64,000 nucleotides of DNA from Brachybacterium saurashtrense (GTDB taxonomy: Bacteria > Actinomycetota > Actinomycetes > Actinomycetales > Dermabacteraceae), in assembly GCF_003355475.1 (NCBI RefSeq), contig NZ_CP031356.1:2232001-2296000 (forward strand), given 5' to 3'. Shown piece after piece: positions 15,553 through 23,930 of this stretch. The position numbers and the translations under genes are program-made. Under the pieces are notes generated by a model that was not told the DNA's origin, ran no database searches, and was given only the letters and a program-made list of their open reading frames with translations. Numbering within the stretch: position 1 is the first letter of the stretch; every line of letters begins with the position of its first letter.

Positions 15553-17495
15553 TCTTCACTCACACCCTTGAACGCAGTTGCGAGATCAGCCATGAGTCTC
15601 TCTACATCAGCGTCGATTGACGCGAGGGGCCGTGGCTCTTCGGGAACGTAGAAGATCCGGGTGAACGGGATGTCGGTGCCGTGCTTAGCTTTATTCTCGT
15701 CCCACTGCGCACCAGGCGCGTACGGCAGAACCTCGCGCTCCATGTGGTCGTTCAGGTCCTCGCTGAGCGGCACGCGCTCCGTGATTTTCCAGCCCGGGAC
15801 GATCACTGACTTGCCCTTCCGGTCCACGGCCAGAGGTGCTGAATCATCCGGCACCGCCATCGCCTTCATGACCGCATCGATCAGGCCTACCGGGGCCTTC
15901 AGCCCGGCAGCCTTCGCAGCGAGAAGGAACGCCTTCGGCAAGTCGTTCCAAGCGGTGCCGTCGAGGGAGCGCATGATCGCCTCGTGCCCTTCGGCGAAGT
16001 CCCGGCGACCGCCGACGGCTTCGACAGCTTCCTCGCTGAAGCGCGTCGCGAACCGTGCCTGCTTGTACACGGGCACGTCGCGGAACATGAAGTCCTCGGG
16101 CGTCATCACGCGCGAGATCGTCGGATCCGCGTACTCAAACGCCTTGTAGGCCTCCAGCAGTTTGGCCCGATGGTCCTTGCCTACCTCGCGGCGCTTGTCG
16201 CCCATGGGCTTTCGGAGCGAATCCCACTGTCCGGAGCCATCGATGAGCTGGATCTTCCCCTTGCGCTCCGAGTCCTTGTTCGCGTCGAGGATCCAGACGT
16301 AGGTCGCGATGCCGGTGCCGTAGAACATGCTCGTGGGCAGGGCGATGATCGCATCGATGAGGTCCTCCTCGAGCAGCCACTGGCGGATCGAGTTCGGCCC
16401 GTTATCGCTGTTGAACAGCGGCGACTGGTTCGAGACCACAGCGGCCCGCCCGCCCTGGCCGTTCTTGCCTGCTGGGCTGAGCTTCGACGCGCAGTGCGCC
16501 AGAAACAGCATCTGACCGTCGGAGGTGCCAGGCAAGCCATGGCTGAATCGCGAGCCCGGGATCTTCGCCTGTTCGCGCACCGACTCCTCCTCGACCTCCC
16601 AGTCGATCCCGAACGGCGGATTCGAGAGCACGTAGTCGAACGTCTGATCCGCGTAGAGGTCCTCGACGAGGGTGTTGCCCTTCTTGATCGCGTCGGGGCG
16701 ACCGCCCTGGATCAGCAGGTCGGCTTTGCCTAGCGCGAACGCAGACGGCATGAGCTCCTGACCGTAGAGCGTGACGTCGACCTTGCCATTGGTTCCCTTC
16801 AGCGCTTCCTGGGCGATCAGCAGCATCCCGCCCGAGCCGGCCGTTGGATCGTAGACCGAGCGTGCGGCGTGGTCGGCGGCGATCGTGTCGTCGTCATTGC
16901 TGATGAGCACGTCGACCATGAGGCGGATCGCGTCGCGCGGGGTGTAGAAGTTGCCCGCCGCCTTCCCCTTCTTGTTGAAGGCCCGGTACATGACGTCCTC
17001 GAACACGTCGCCCATGCTCGTGTCGCTGAGGCTGTTCGGACTGAGGTCGAGCGTGGAGAAGTGCTTGACGACGGCGTGCAGACGGTTGGCATCGGCAAGC
17101 ACCTTCGCGCGCCGGTTGAAGTCGAACGAGACCCAGATGTCGGCGATGTTGTTCGAGAACCCGTCGATGTAGCTCTTGAGCGACTTGTCCACGTTGTCGT
17201 CGACCGAGGCGATGGTCGCGAGATCGAGCGGCGAGACGTTGTAGAAGCCCAGACCGAACCGGTCCTTGACTGCGATGTCGATGAGGTGCTGGGGCATGCC
17301 GGCGAAGGCGTCGACGTACTTGATGACGTCGTCCTTGCTGTCGGCGAGCATGCATTCCAGGCGACGGAGCACGGTGAACGGCAGGATGTAGTCGCCGTAG
17401 TCCTCTTCATCGACGATGTTGCGCAGGTACTTGTCCGCGGTGTCCCAGACGATCCTCGCCGTGGTCTTCCTGGATGCCTCTGCCGACTCGGCCAT
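15549..17495 (-). CDS. hsdM: type I restriction-modification adenine methylase
   Basis: A 648-residue N6-adenine methyltransferase. An N-terminal helical HsdM domain (about 10-150) precedes the GNFYTPRDAI box (181-190), the SAM-binding motif I DPTAGSGGM (216-224) and the catalytic NPPF (292-295, with LSNPPFGIDW around it). With HsdS it methylates the host's recognition site; with HsdR it forms the restriction complex. It is the first gene of the minus-strand operon that runs through hsdS, hsdR, xre, pycTM and pycC. A pair of near-identical 10-base repeats lies 30-70 bases upstream of the ATG and may be the regulatory site. Confidence 0.95.
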   Translation of the reverse strand: MAESAEASRKTTARIVWDTADKYLRNIVDEEDYGDYILPFTVLRRLECMLADSKDDVIKYVDAFAGMPQHLIDIAVKDRFGLGFYNVSPLDLATIASVDDNVDKSLKSYIDGFSNNIADIWVSFDFNRRAKVLADANRLHAVVKHFSTLDLSPNSLSDTSMGDVFEDVMYRAFNKKGKAAGNFYTPRDAIRLMVDVLISNDDDTIAADHAARSVYDPTAGSGGMLLIAQEALKGTNGKVDVTLYGQELMPSAFALGKADLLIQGGRPDAIKKGNTLVEDLYADQTFDYVLSNPPFGIDWEVEEESVREQAKIPGSRFSHGLPGTSDGQMLFLAHCASKLSPAGKNGQGGRAAVVSNQSPLFNSDNGPNSIRQWLLEEDLIDAIIALPTSMFYGTGIATYVWILDANKDSERKGKIQLIDGSGQWDSLRKPMGDKRREVGKDHRAKLLEAYKAFEYADPTISRVMTPEDFMFRDVPVYKQARFATRFSEEAVEAVGGRRDFAEGHEAIMRSLDGTAWNDLPKAFLLAAKAAGLKAPVGLIDAVMKAMAVPDDSAPLAVDRKGKSVIVPGWKITERVPLSEDLNDHMEREVLPYAPGAQWDENKAKHGTDIPFTRIFYVPEEPRPLASIDADVERLMADLATAFKGVSEE

Positions 17496-17526
17496 GTGTG
17501 CTCGTTCCTGCTCGTCGCGATAGTCT

Positions 17527-17563
17527 CCTGTATCAGGGACTTTACACCTATTGCTGTATCAGG
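17527..17563 (-). promoter_or_regulatory. twin operator-like repeats in front of hsdM
   Basis: The sequence CTGTATCAGG occurs twice, at 17528-17537 and 17554-17563, 26 bases apart. The first copy is inside CCTGTATCAGG, itself a small dyad (CCTG-N3-CAGG). On the minus strand a TAAAGT-like box lies between them. The arrangement, 32-69 bases ahead of the hsdM start codon, suits two turns-spaced repressor sites over a promoter. The likely ligand is the XRE protein encoded in the same operon. Confidence 0.5.
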
Positions 17564-17639
17564 AACGTGACATTCCGCCTCGTGTCCGAGGCGACCTCGA
17601 CGGTCCCCAAGGGGTACTTGTGACGTGACATCCCGGGGC

Positions 17640-18545
17640 TCAGACCACGCAGAGAGTGTGGATGAAGCCGATCGCCGACTCGACCCGGATGCGCAGGGCG
17701 CTCAGCTGCGTGATCGTGAACCGGCCGGCGTGCCCGTGGGTGCCGTTGTTGAACTCGCGGAAGAGCCCCAGGACGTTGTTCATGTCCTCCTCGACGAGAT
17801 CCTCGATGGACCCCTCATCGATGCCCTTGCGCCGCAGGAGGTAGCTGACCTTGGCCCGACGGGTCGGCACCCCCTTGTCGGTCCGGTCGCAGGAAGGGTC
17901 GGCCTCGGCAACGCTTGAGTCCGGTGCCGCACCGTCGATCATCGCGATGAGCACCTCGCGTGCACTGGTGCAGAAGTGGCGTGCGGCGTCGGGGTTGCTG
18001 GGGCTGAGGGAGAAGAGCGCACCCGTCCATCGGTCGACGAGGTCGTGGCCGAATGCGCCGAGCTCTTCCTGCATGCTCGGTCCGCGCAGCTCGTCTTCGG
18101 TGGGGTCGTCCTCGGGCGCGCCGTCGCCGTCCATGGCGTTGAGCAGGTAGGTGCTGTTGGCGGCCTCCTCGCTGCCGCGGTCGACGAGCTCGCGGCTTGC
18201 CGGCGTGACCGTCCGCCCGGCCAGTCGTTCCTCGGTCGCCGTGTACGTCCGAGTCAGCGTCTCGACGGAGGAGCGGTAGGTGACGAAGGTCGTCGCCGCC
18301 GGACGGGAGTTGAGCCGCCGAACCTCCTGGTCGAGCCTGCGCCGCTGGTTCTCCACCTTGGCGTTGTGGGCGCGGGCCTTGGAGTTGTACGCCCGTACTT
18401 CGCGGTTGTAGTCGTTCACCGCCTTCTTGGCCGCCGCGTTGTAGCGCCGAGCCTCGCGGTTGTACTTGTCGATCGCCTGCTTCTGCTGGCGCTGCGCCTT
18501 GTTCACCGCGGCTCTGAGCTGCGCGGGAGTAACCTTCTTGACCAT
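17640..18545 (-). CDS. coiled-coil protein with repeated Tyr-Asn motifs, possible defence protein
   Basis: A 301-residue protein. The N-terminal 80 residues are a long basic coiled coil in which YN or HN recurs about every seven residues (QAIDKYNREARRYN, AVNDYNREVRAYN, ARAHNAKVENQ). A middle helical section follows, and the C-terminal part (about 180-298) contains LLRRKGIDEGSIEDLVEEDM and FNNGTHGHAGRFTITQLSAL, then a helix. The N-G-T-H-G-x2-G motif reminds me of proteins catalogued as predicted pPIWI-associating nucleases, but this is from memory and no pPIWI gene is present. A CATACT box sits six bases before the ATG, so the mRNA may be leaderless. It lies just upstream of, and in line with, the hsdM operon. 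Confidence 0.6.
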   Translation of the reverse strand: MVKKVTPAQLRAAVNKAQRQQKQAIDKYNREARRYNAAAKKAVNDYNREVRAYNSKARAHNAKVENQRRRLDQEVRRLNSRPAATTFVTYRSSVETLTRTYTATEERLAGRTVTPASRELVDRGSEEAANSTYLLNAMDGDGAPEDDPTEDELRGPSMQEELGAFGHDLVDRWTGALFSLSPSNPDAARHFCTSAREVLIAMIDGAAPDSSVAEADPSCDRTDKGVPTRRAKVSYLLRRKGIDEGSIEDLVEEDMNNVLGLFREFNNGTHGHAGRFTITQLSALRIRVESAIGFIHTLCVV

Positions 18546-18551
18546 GTGCTC

Positions 18552-18557
18552 AGTATG
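18552..18557 (-). promoter_or_regulatory. -10 box, leaderless type
   Basis: CATACT on the minus strand, six bases before the ATG of the coiled-coil gene (18545). No Shine-Dalgarno sequence is present there, which fits a leaderless transcript. Confidence 0.35.
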
Positions 18558-18742
18558 CGATGCGGCACTGACACGGCAGGACCTGCCGCCGGGACGAGCG
18601 GCCCGGCTGAGACTGCTCCAGGATCCCGCATCTACTCCGCAGATTCAGCGACAGAGCGCAGAAGAGCCTGACATTGGGTTCGACCTCTGACCAGCAGTGA
18701 TCGAAGATCATGGCATCCCGCAGAAACCCCCGAAAGCGGCGA

Positions 18743-18788
18743 TCTCTAAATCGAAAGGTCACCGGATCGACGCCGGTCGGAGCCACCA
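18743..18788 (+). repeat. tRNA 3'-end-like sequence, candidate attachment site
   Basis: The sequence matches the 3' part of a tRNA: loop CTCTAAA, variable loop AGGTC (18756-18760), T-stem ACCGG/CCGGT around a seven-base loop ATCGACG (18761-18777), a seven-base acceptor strand CGGAGCC, discriminator A and CCA (18786-18788). The 5' side does not complete a proper cloverleaf: the acceptor partner at 18712-18718 pairs at only about five of seven positions and the anticodon stem is broken. This is what remains when an element integrates at the 3' end of a tRNA gene, or alternatively a decayed tRNA. Confidence 0.45.
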
Positions 18789-18792
18789 CAGC

Positions 18793-18820
18793 GAGAACCC
18801 CCGCCGCGGCGGGGGTTCTC
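18793..18820. terminator. strong hairpin after the tRNA-like sequence
   Basis: A fully self-complementary 28-base sequence (GAGAACCCCCGCC joined to GGCGGGGGTTCTC) four bases after the CCA. It looks like the original terminator of a tRNA transcript and would also stop transcription of the convergent neighbourhood. Confidence 0.65.
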
Positions 18821-18869
18821 GTGCGTTCGGGCACTGCTGCGCGCAGGCCCGGCCCGCGGCAAGAGCTCC

Positions 18870-19841
18870 TCAGGACCCCTCGAGCAGCTCCACCACCGAC
18901 TCCTCCCGGAACGGATCGCCCTCGTACAGCGACCCCGTCTCCCGTGCGTCCAGGCGCTCCCGCACCGTCGTGTACGACTCCTCCGGCAGGCGGTAGAAGA
19001 ACACCCGCGGCATGACCTCGTACGCGGAGTCGACGTAGGCCTCCGCGAACTCGCGCAGGGTGTCACTCTCCTCGAGCCTGTCCGCGTTGACGTACAGGAA
19101 CAACGGCCTGGTCAGCGGCGCGTACTCGCCGCTCTGCGCCGCCTCCAGCGAGGGCTCGACCCCGTCCACGGAGACGGTGGAGAGCTGCGCGAGGGCTTCG
19201 TCGTCCGCCCCCAGATAGTTCCCCACGCCCATGAACCCGATCCCGTACGGCTCCTCGGCGAGCAGCTCGGCCATCTCGTCGAGATCGTCGGTGGCGCGGT
19301 AGTCCTCGCGGATCTGCCCGGCCTTCCCGGTGACGTGATGGGTGAAGAACTCGAAGGTGCCGGAGCCCTCCCCGCGGCCGTGCAGGACGATCTCCTCGTC
19401 CGGCAGGTCCTCGCGCAGATCCGACCAGCGGGTGACGGTGGATCCCGGCTCCCACAGCCGCTGCAGCTCCTCGAGGCTCACATCGCGCAGCTGGTCGTTG
19501 TCGCGGTGGCGCACGAGCGAGATCGCGTCCAGGCCGAGGGGCAGCTCGACGAACTCGATGCCGTTCTCGGCGCACAGGTCCAGGTACTCCTGCGGGATCG
19601 CCTCGGAGGCGTTGTTCGCGTCGGTCTCCCCGGTGCAGAAGCGCTCGAAGCCGTCGAGGGTGCCCTCGGCCGCGACGTCCACGGCGATGCCGGCCTCCCG
19701 GCCGACGAGCTCGGTGATCGGCTGCACGGTGGAGGAGCCGCCGATGGTGAGGGTCTCCTCCCCCTGCGCGGCGCAGGCCGCGAGGGAGAGGGCCAGGCCG
19801 GCGGTGAGCAGGGCGGCGGGCGCCCGGCGCAGATCACGCAT
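18870..19841 (-). CDS. PstS-like phosphate-binding lipoprotein
   Basis: A 323-residue exported substrate-binding protein. The signal peptide ends in a lipobox LAAC with Cys23. The mature part shows PstS hallmarks: TIGGSSTVQPITE near the N-terminus, FCTGETDANNASEAIP, WEPGSTVTRWSDL and RGEGSGTFEFFTHH. These are the loops that hold phosphate in PstS. The ATG used has GGAGGGACGAGG before it; an upstream ATG ten codons earlier lies within the preceding gene. It overlaps the small gene upstream by eight bases and is third in an operon with a Na/Pi symporter. No pstC, pstA or pstB is nearby, so it may serve as a scavenging co-receptor for the symporter. Confidence 0.85.
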   Translation of the reverse strand: MRDLRRAPAALLTAGLALSLAACAAQGEETLTIGGSSTVQPITELVGREAGIAVDVAAEGTLDGFERFCTGETDANNASEAIPQEYLDLCAENGIEFVELPLGLDAISLVRHRDNDQLRDVSLEELQRLWEPGSTVTRWSDLREDLPDEEIVLHGRGEGSGTFEFFTHHVTGKAGQIREDYRATDDLDEMAELLAEEPYGIGFMGVGNYLGADDEALAQLSTVSVDGVEPSLEAAQSGEYAPLTRPLFLYVNADRLEESDTLREFAEAYVDSAYEVMPRVFFYRLPEESYTTVRERLDARETGSLYEGDPFREESVVELLEGS

Positions 19842-20142
19842 CCTCGTCCCTCCTGCCGGCGGCGTCCTCACCGGGCTCCGCGCCGCGCAGGCGGCGGAAG
19901 TCCGCCACCAGCTCGTCGAGGAAGACGCGGATCCCGGCCCATTTGCTGCTGGTTCTGGCCAGGTGCTCGGGCAGCCTCTCGATCTCCTGGTGCTGGCGGA
20001 GGTGGGTGCGCTGCGCGGCGAGCTCCTCGTGGAGCGCCCGCAGCGACTCCTCGGCCTCGAGGAGGAGGCGCTCGAGGCGCTGTTCGACGGGGAGGTCCGG
20101 CTCGGTCGGGTCGGGACGGTCGGGGTCCGGGACGGTGGTCAT
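19834..20142 (-). CDS. hypothetical protein, coiled-coil
   Basis: A 102-residue soluble, highly charged protein. A proline/aspartate-rich N-terminus is followed by a long helix (EQRLERLLLEAEESLRALHE then AAQRTHLRQHQEIERL) and a second helix (VFLDELVADFRRL). It lies between the Na/Pi symporter and the PstS-like gene in one minus-strand operon, so it may be a small cytoplasmic partner of the symporter, loosely reminiscent of PhoU-like helical proteins, though I see no PhoU signature. Confidence 0.65.
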   Translation of the reverse strand: MTTVPDPDRPDPTEPDLPVEQRLERLLLEAEESLRALHEELAAQRTHLRQHQEIERLPEHLARTSSKWAGIRVFLDELVADFRRLRGAEPGEDAAGRRDEDA

Positions 20143-20176
20143 GAGCAGCTCCCTGGGGTGGGGTCGGTCGGCGGGG

Positions 20177-21403
20177 TCACAGCACGACGGTGGCGAGGAT
20201 CAGCAGGGCCGGCAGCACCACGAACACCCCGAGCACCCAGGCGAGGACGTACAGCTTGTTCCTCGCGCCGAGCTCTCCGAGCAGCACCGCGCCGGAGAGC
20301 GGGAGACGGCGCAGGAACGGCACGCCGTAGATCAGCGCGGTGGCCACGATGTTGAAGCTCAGGTGCACGATCGCGGCCTGCAGGGCGAAGGACGCCTCCA
20401 CGCCGGTGAACGCGAACGCGGCGATGAGAGCGGTGATGGTGGTGCCGATGTTGGCGCCGAGGGTGAAGGGGTAGATCTGCTTGAGCGAGAAGGTGCCCGA
20501 GCCCGCCAGCGGCACCATCAGCGAGGTGGTGGTCGAGGAGGACTGCACCATGACGGTCACCAGCATTCCCGAGAAGATGCCGGAGAGCGGGCCGCGGCCG
20601 ATGGCCCCGTGCAGCACCTGCTTCGCCCGCCCCACCATCACCACCTTCAGCAGGGCGCCGATGGCGTTGATGACCAGCAGGATCAGGGCGATGCCGATCG
20701 CGATCAGCAGGATCCCGGACCACGGCTGCGGGATCCAGCCCACGAGCACGCCGATGAATGTCGCCAGCGGTTCGGTGATCGCGGAGACGACGGCCCCGAG
20801 GCCGCCGAAGACCACCGCGACCACGCCGCCGTCGGAGCCGACCATCTGGGCCGACAGCCAGGCGGAGCTGCGCTCGAGGAACCCGGTGAGCAGCTCGAGC
20901 GGGAGCAGGAGCACCACGGCCAGCAGGTTGAACATGTCGTGCACGCTCGCGGCGGCGAAGCCGCGCCGGAAGGACTCCGGATCGCGGGCCATGCCGAGCG
21001 AGACGATGGTCGAGGTGAGCGTGGTGCCGATGTTCGCGCCCATCAACATCGGGATGCAGATGCTCATGGGCAGGCCGCCGGCGGCGAGGCCCACGACGAT
21101 CGAGGTGGTGGTGGAGGAGGACTGGATCAGACCGGTGGCCAGCACCCCGATCATCAGGGCGACGATCGGGTTCTCGGCGAAGGCGAAGAGCTCCTCGGCC
21201 TGACCGCCGGTGGCGGCCTTGAAGCCGTCGCCGATGACGTTCACCGCGGTGATCAGGAGGTAGATGCCGAGGGCGACGGCGATCCAGTTGCCAGCCTTGA
21301 GCGCCCGTCCCCGCAGCCCGAGCGACTCCAGCGGGCTGCGCGGGGCCGCCTGCGTGGTGGACGGTGCGGTGAGGGCGGGATCCTGGACGGTCTCACTGGT
21401 CAT
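20177..21403 (-). CDS. Na+/phosphate symporter, NptA/PNaS family
   Basis: A 408-residue membrane protein with the two inverted-repeat QSSSTTTS signatures of sodium-phosphate cotransporters, at residues 94-101 and 287-294, each followed by a GANIGTT loop (122-128 and again in the second half). About eight to ten membrane spans. It couples inward Na+ flow to phosphate uptake. The start is the ATG at 21403, where hydrophobic, family-like sequence begins 35 residues later; the longer open frame continues antisense across the ligase gene and is spurious. First gene of the operon with the coiled-coil gene and the PstS-like lipoprotein. Confidence 0.93.
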   Translation of the reverse strand: MTSETVQDPALTAPSTTQAAPRSPLESLGLRGRALKAGNWIAVALGIYLLITAVNVIGDGFKAATGGQAEELFAFAENPIVALMIGVLATGLIQSSSTTTSIVVGLAAGGLPMSICIPMLMGANIGTTLTSTIVSLGMARDPESFRRGFAAASVHDMFNLLAVVLLLPLELLTGFLERSSAWLSAQMVGSDGGVVAVVFGGLGAVVSAITEPLATFIGVLVGWIPQPWSGILLIAIGIALILLVINAIGALLKVVMVGRAKQVLHGAIGRGPLSGIFSGMLVTVMVQSSSTTTSLMVPLAGSGTFSLKQIYPFTLGANIGTTITALIAAFAFTGVEASFALQAAIVHLSFNIVATALIYGVPFLRRLPLSGAVLLGELGARNKLYVLAWVLGVFVVLPALLILATVVL

Positions 21404-21652
21404 GGCTGCTCCCGGGGCCGGGTCGGCGCTGCCGACCGCTGTGGCGAACACGCGGATGCCCGCACCGTAGAGCGGCCGTGCGAGCGCCCGGGGACCTCCC
21501 GCCGACGAACGGGTGACGAGCCGCCGAACGCGAGGAACGTACCCCGGGTGCTCGCTCGACATGATTTCCCCCTCCCACCAGCCGCTGCCCCCGTAGGCTG
21601 GGAGACGACCCCGCCCGGGTGACCCCCGGGCGCTCGAGAACCGTGGAGGACG

Positions 21653-23329
21653 ATGATGTCTGCCGAGAACCCGGACCTCGCGATCGCCCAGGCGGCGACG
21701 CTGAAGCCCATCACCGAGATCGCCGAGCGGGCCGGGGTGCCGGCCGAGGCGCTGGTGCCCTACGGCACCCACAAGGCCAAGGTGGACGTGCGCCGGATGA
21801 CCCCGACGGGGCGCACCGGCCGCCTGGTGCTGGTCTCCGCGATGAGCCCCACCCCGGCCGGCGAGGGAAAGTCCACCACCACCGTGGGCCTGGCGGACGC
21901 CTTCTCGCTGCAGGGGCACCGCACGATGGTGGCGCTGCGCGAACCGGCGCTGGGCCCGATCATGGGCATCAAGGGCGGCGCCACCGGGGGCGGGCACGCC
22001 CAGGTCGTGCCGATGGAGGACATCAACCTCCACTTCACCGGCGACTTCCACGCCATCCAGATCGCGAACAACACCCTCGCAGCGCTGGTGGACAACCACC
22101 TCCACCAGGGCAACGCCCTGAACATCGACCCCCGCCGCATCCAGTGGAAGCGCGTGGTGGACGTCAACGACCGCGCCCTGCGGAAGATCACCATCGGCCT
22201 GGGCGGCCCCGCCCAGGGCGTGCCCCGCGAGGACGGCTTCGACATCGTGGTCGCCTCCGAGATCATGGCCGTGCTGTGCCTGGCCACCGACCTGGAGGAC
22301 CTGCAGGCCCGGATCGACCGGATCGTGGTGGGCTTCACCTACGACCGCGACCCGGTCTCGGTCGCGGATCTGGGGGTGGGCGGCGCGATCACGATGCTGC
22401 TCAAGGACGCCCTGCTGCCCAACCTGGTGCAGACCCTCGGCGGCACGCCCGCGCTGGTGCACGGCGGGCCGTTCGCGAACATCGCCCACGGCTGCAACTC
22501 CCTGGCCGCCACCCGGCTCGCGCTCTCCCTCGCGGACATCACGGTCACCGAGGCCGGCTTCGGCTCGGACCTGGGCGCGGAGAAGTTCCTGGACATCAAG
22601 TCGCGCCTGGGCGGCCTCTCGCCGGACGCCGCCGTGGTGGTCGCCACCGTGCGCGCCCTGAAGATGCACGGCGGGGTGGCCAAGGCCGATCTCGCCGCCG
22701 AGAACATCGACGCGGCGCTGGCCGGCACCGCGAATCTGGCCCGCCACGTGCAGAACATGCGCCGCTTCGGGATCGAGCCGGTGATCGCCCTGAACCGCTT
22801 CCCCACCGACACGGACACGGAGCTGGAGGCCGTGCTCGGCTGGGCGCGGGAGCAGGGCTTCCGGGCGGCGCTGTCCGAGGTGTGGGCGCACGGCGGCGAG
22901 GGCGGGCTGGCCGTCGCCGAGCAGGTGCTCGCCGCCATCGAGCACGACCGCCCCGACTTCCACCACCTCTACGACCCGGCCGCCGGGGTCGAGGAGACGC
23001 TGCGCACCCTGGCCCGGGAGATCTACGGCGCCGACGACGTGGTGTTCGAGGACCGCGCCCCGGCGCAGCTGCGGATGCTGAAGCGCAACGGCTGGGACAC
23101 GCTGCCGGTGTGCGTGGCGAAGACCCAGTACTCCTTCTCCGACGATCCGACGGCGCTGGGCGCCCCCACCGGGCACGTGCTGCACGTGCGGGACCTGGTC
23201 CCGAAGATCGGGGCGGGCTTCGTGGTCGCGCTGACGGGTGCGGTGATGACGATGCCGGGCCTGCCCCGGGAGCCCGCCGCGCTGCGCATGGGCCTCACCG
23301 AGTCCGGGGAGTCCGTGGGACTGTTCTGA
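21653..23329 (+). CDS. fhs: formate-tetrahydrofolate ligase
   Basis: A 558-residue enzyme of full family length. It condenses formate, ATP and tetrahydrofolate into 10-formyl-THF for one-carbon metabolism. The nucleotide-binding loop [12 protein letters not shown] is at 66-77, followed by the conserved [20 protein letters not shown] region and FTGDFHAI. The C-terminal end [11 protein letters not shown] matches the family. A GGAGGA site precedes two adjacent ATG codons (21653 and 21656). It is divergent from the Na/Pi symporter and converges on the Mrp operon with only ten bases between stops. Confidence 0.97.
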   Translation: MMSAENPDLAIAQAATLKPITEIAERAGVPAEALVPYGTHKAKVDVRRMTPTGRTGRLVLVSAMSPTPAGEGKSTTTVGLADAFSLQGHRTMVALREPALGPIMGIKGGATGGGHAQVVPMEDINLHFTGDFHAIQIANNTLAALVDNHLHQGNALNIDPRRIQWKRVVDVNDRALRKITIGLGGPAQGVPREDGFDIVVASEIMAVLCLATDLEDLQARIDRIVVGFTYDRDPVSVADLGVGGAITMLLKDALLPNLVQTLGGTPALVHGGPFANIAHGCNSLAATRLALSLADITVTEAGFGSDLGAEKFLDIKSRLGGLSPDAAVVVATVRALKMHGGVAKADLAAENIDAALAGTANLARHVQNMRRFGIEPVIALNRFPTDTDTELEAVLGWAREQGFRAALSEVWAHGGEGGLAVAEQVLAAIEHDRPDFHHLYDPAAGVEETLRTLAREIYGADDVVFEDRAPAQLRMLKRNGWDTLPVCVAKTQYSFSDDPTALGAPTGHVLHVRDLVPKIGAGFVVALTGAVMTMPGLPREPAALRMGLTESGESVGLF

Positions 23330-23339
23330 GCGGGCCTGC

Positions 23340-23930
23340 TCAGGGCCGGGCGTCGCGCTCGGCGACCTCCTCGGCCTCGCGCTCGGTCTCGTCGTACAGG
23401 TCGATGTCGATGACGTCCTCGTCCTCGACCCGGTCCGCGCCGCCCTCGGGCTCCTCCCAGTTCGGATCGGTGAGGGGCTCCGAGGTCACGGTGACCACGT
23501 TCTCCGGGAAGCGGTCCTGGGCGCCGTCGATCATGCCGCGATGGTCGTCGCCCTCCTCGTCGAGGAAGCCGTCCTCGTCGTCGTCCTCGTCCCCCGCATC
23601 GGCCAGCCGGGGGCTGAGCTCGTCGATCGCGTAGTCGCCGCCGCGCACGAAGCCGCGCCGGAAGGCGGCGCGGCCCACCATCACGCTCGAGACGGGCACC
23701 GTGAGCATCTGGGCGAGCAGCACCACCAGCAGCAGCCCGGCCAGGGTCCAGGAGCGCGCCGCCAGCGCCGCCCCGGAGAACACCAGGATCAGGCCCAGCA
23801 CCTGCGGCTTCGAGGCGGCGTGGATCCGCATCAGCACCCCGTCGAAGCGGTTCAGCCCCACCGCGGAGACCACGCCCAGCAGCAGCCCGGCGCCGATCAG
23901 CACGCCGGAGACGATCTCGACCGGTGTCAT
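23340..23930 (-). CDS. mrpG: Mrp antiporter subunit G with acidic extension
   Basis: A 196-residue subunit of the Mrp/Mnh multisubunit Na+/H+ antiporter. The family core (about 1-100) has three membrane spans and the conserved GLNRFDGVLMRIHAASK loop. Residues 105-196 are a strongly acidic extension (DEDDDEDGFLDEEGDD and a Glu/Asp-rich end) absent from typical 110-120-residue MrpG. Its ATG overlaps the mrpF stop by four bases. Last gene of the operon mrpAB-C-D-E-F-G. Confidence 0.92.
   Translation of the reverse strand: MTPVEIVSGVLIGAGLLLGVVSAVGLNRFDGVLMRIHAASKPQVLGLILVFSGAALAARSWTLAGLLLVVLLAQMLTVPVSSVMVGRAAFRRGFVRGGDYAIDELSPRLADAGDEDDDEDGFLDEEGDDHRGMIDGAQDRFPENVVTVTSEPLTDPNWEEPEGGADRVEDEDVIDIDLYDETEREAEEVAERDARP

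Larger units (their letters stand above)
18546..18869. other. island/chromosome junction, non-coding
   Basis: No convincing gene in this 324-base stretch. It holds a possible leaderless promoter at its left end, a tRNA-3'-end-like sequence at about 18743-18788 and a strong hairpin at 18793-18820. Gene content and base composition change here from island-like to uniform GC-rich chromosome. Confidence 0.5.

Noticed and set aside
18360..18545. Possible CRISPR-like or DNA tandem repeat suggested by the repeated Tyr-Asn motif
   Set aside because: The repetition is at the protein level only; the codons differ and there are no spacers. No CRISPR array is seen anywhere in the window.
18711..18788. 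An intact functional tRNA gene at the island border, possibly with anticodon CTA
   Set aside because: The 3' half is good, but the anticodon stem and the 5' acceptor strand do not pair properly, so it is called a remnant; a CTA (amber-reading) tRNA would need a real cloverleaf.
1..18790. Prophage
   Set aside because: No capsid, terminase, portal, tail, lysis or phage replication genes are seen; the only recombinase is a small resolvase.
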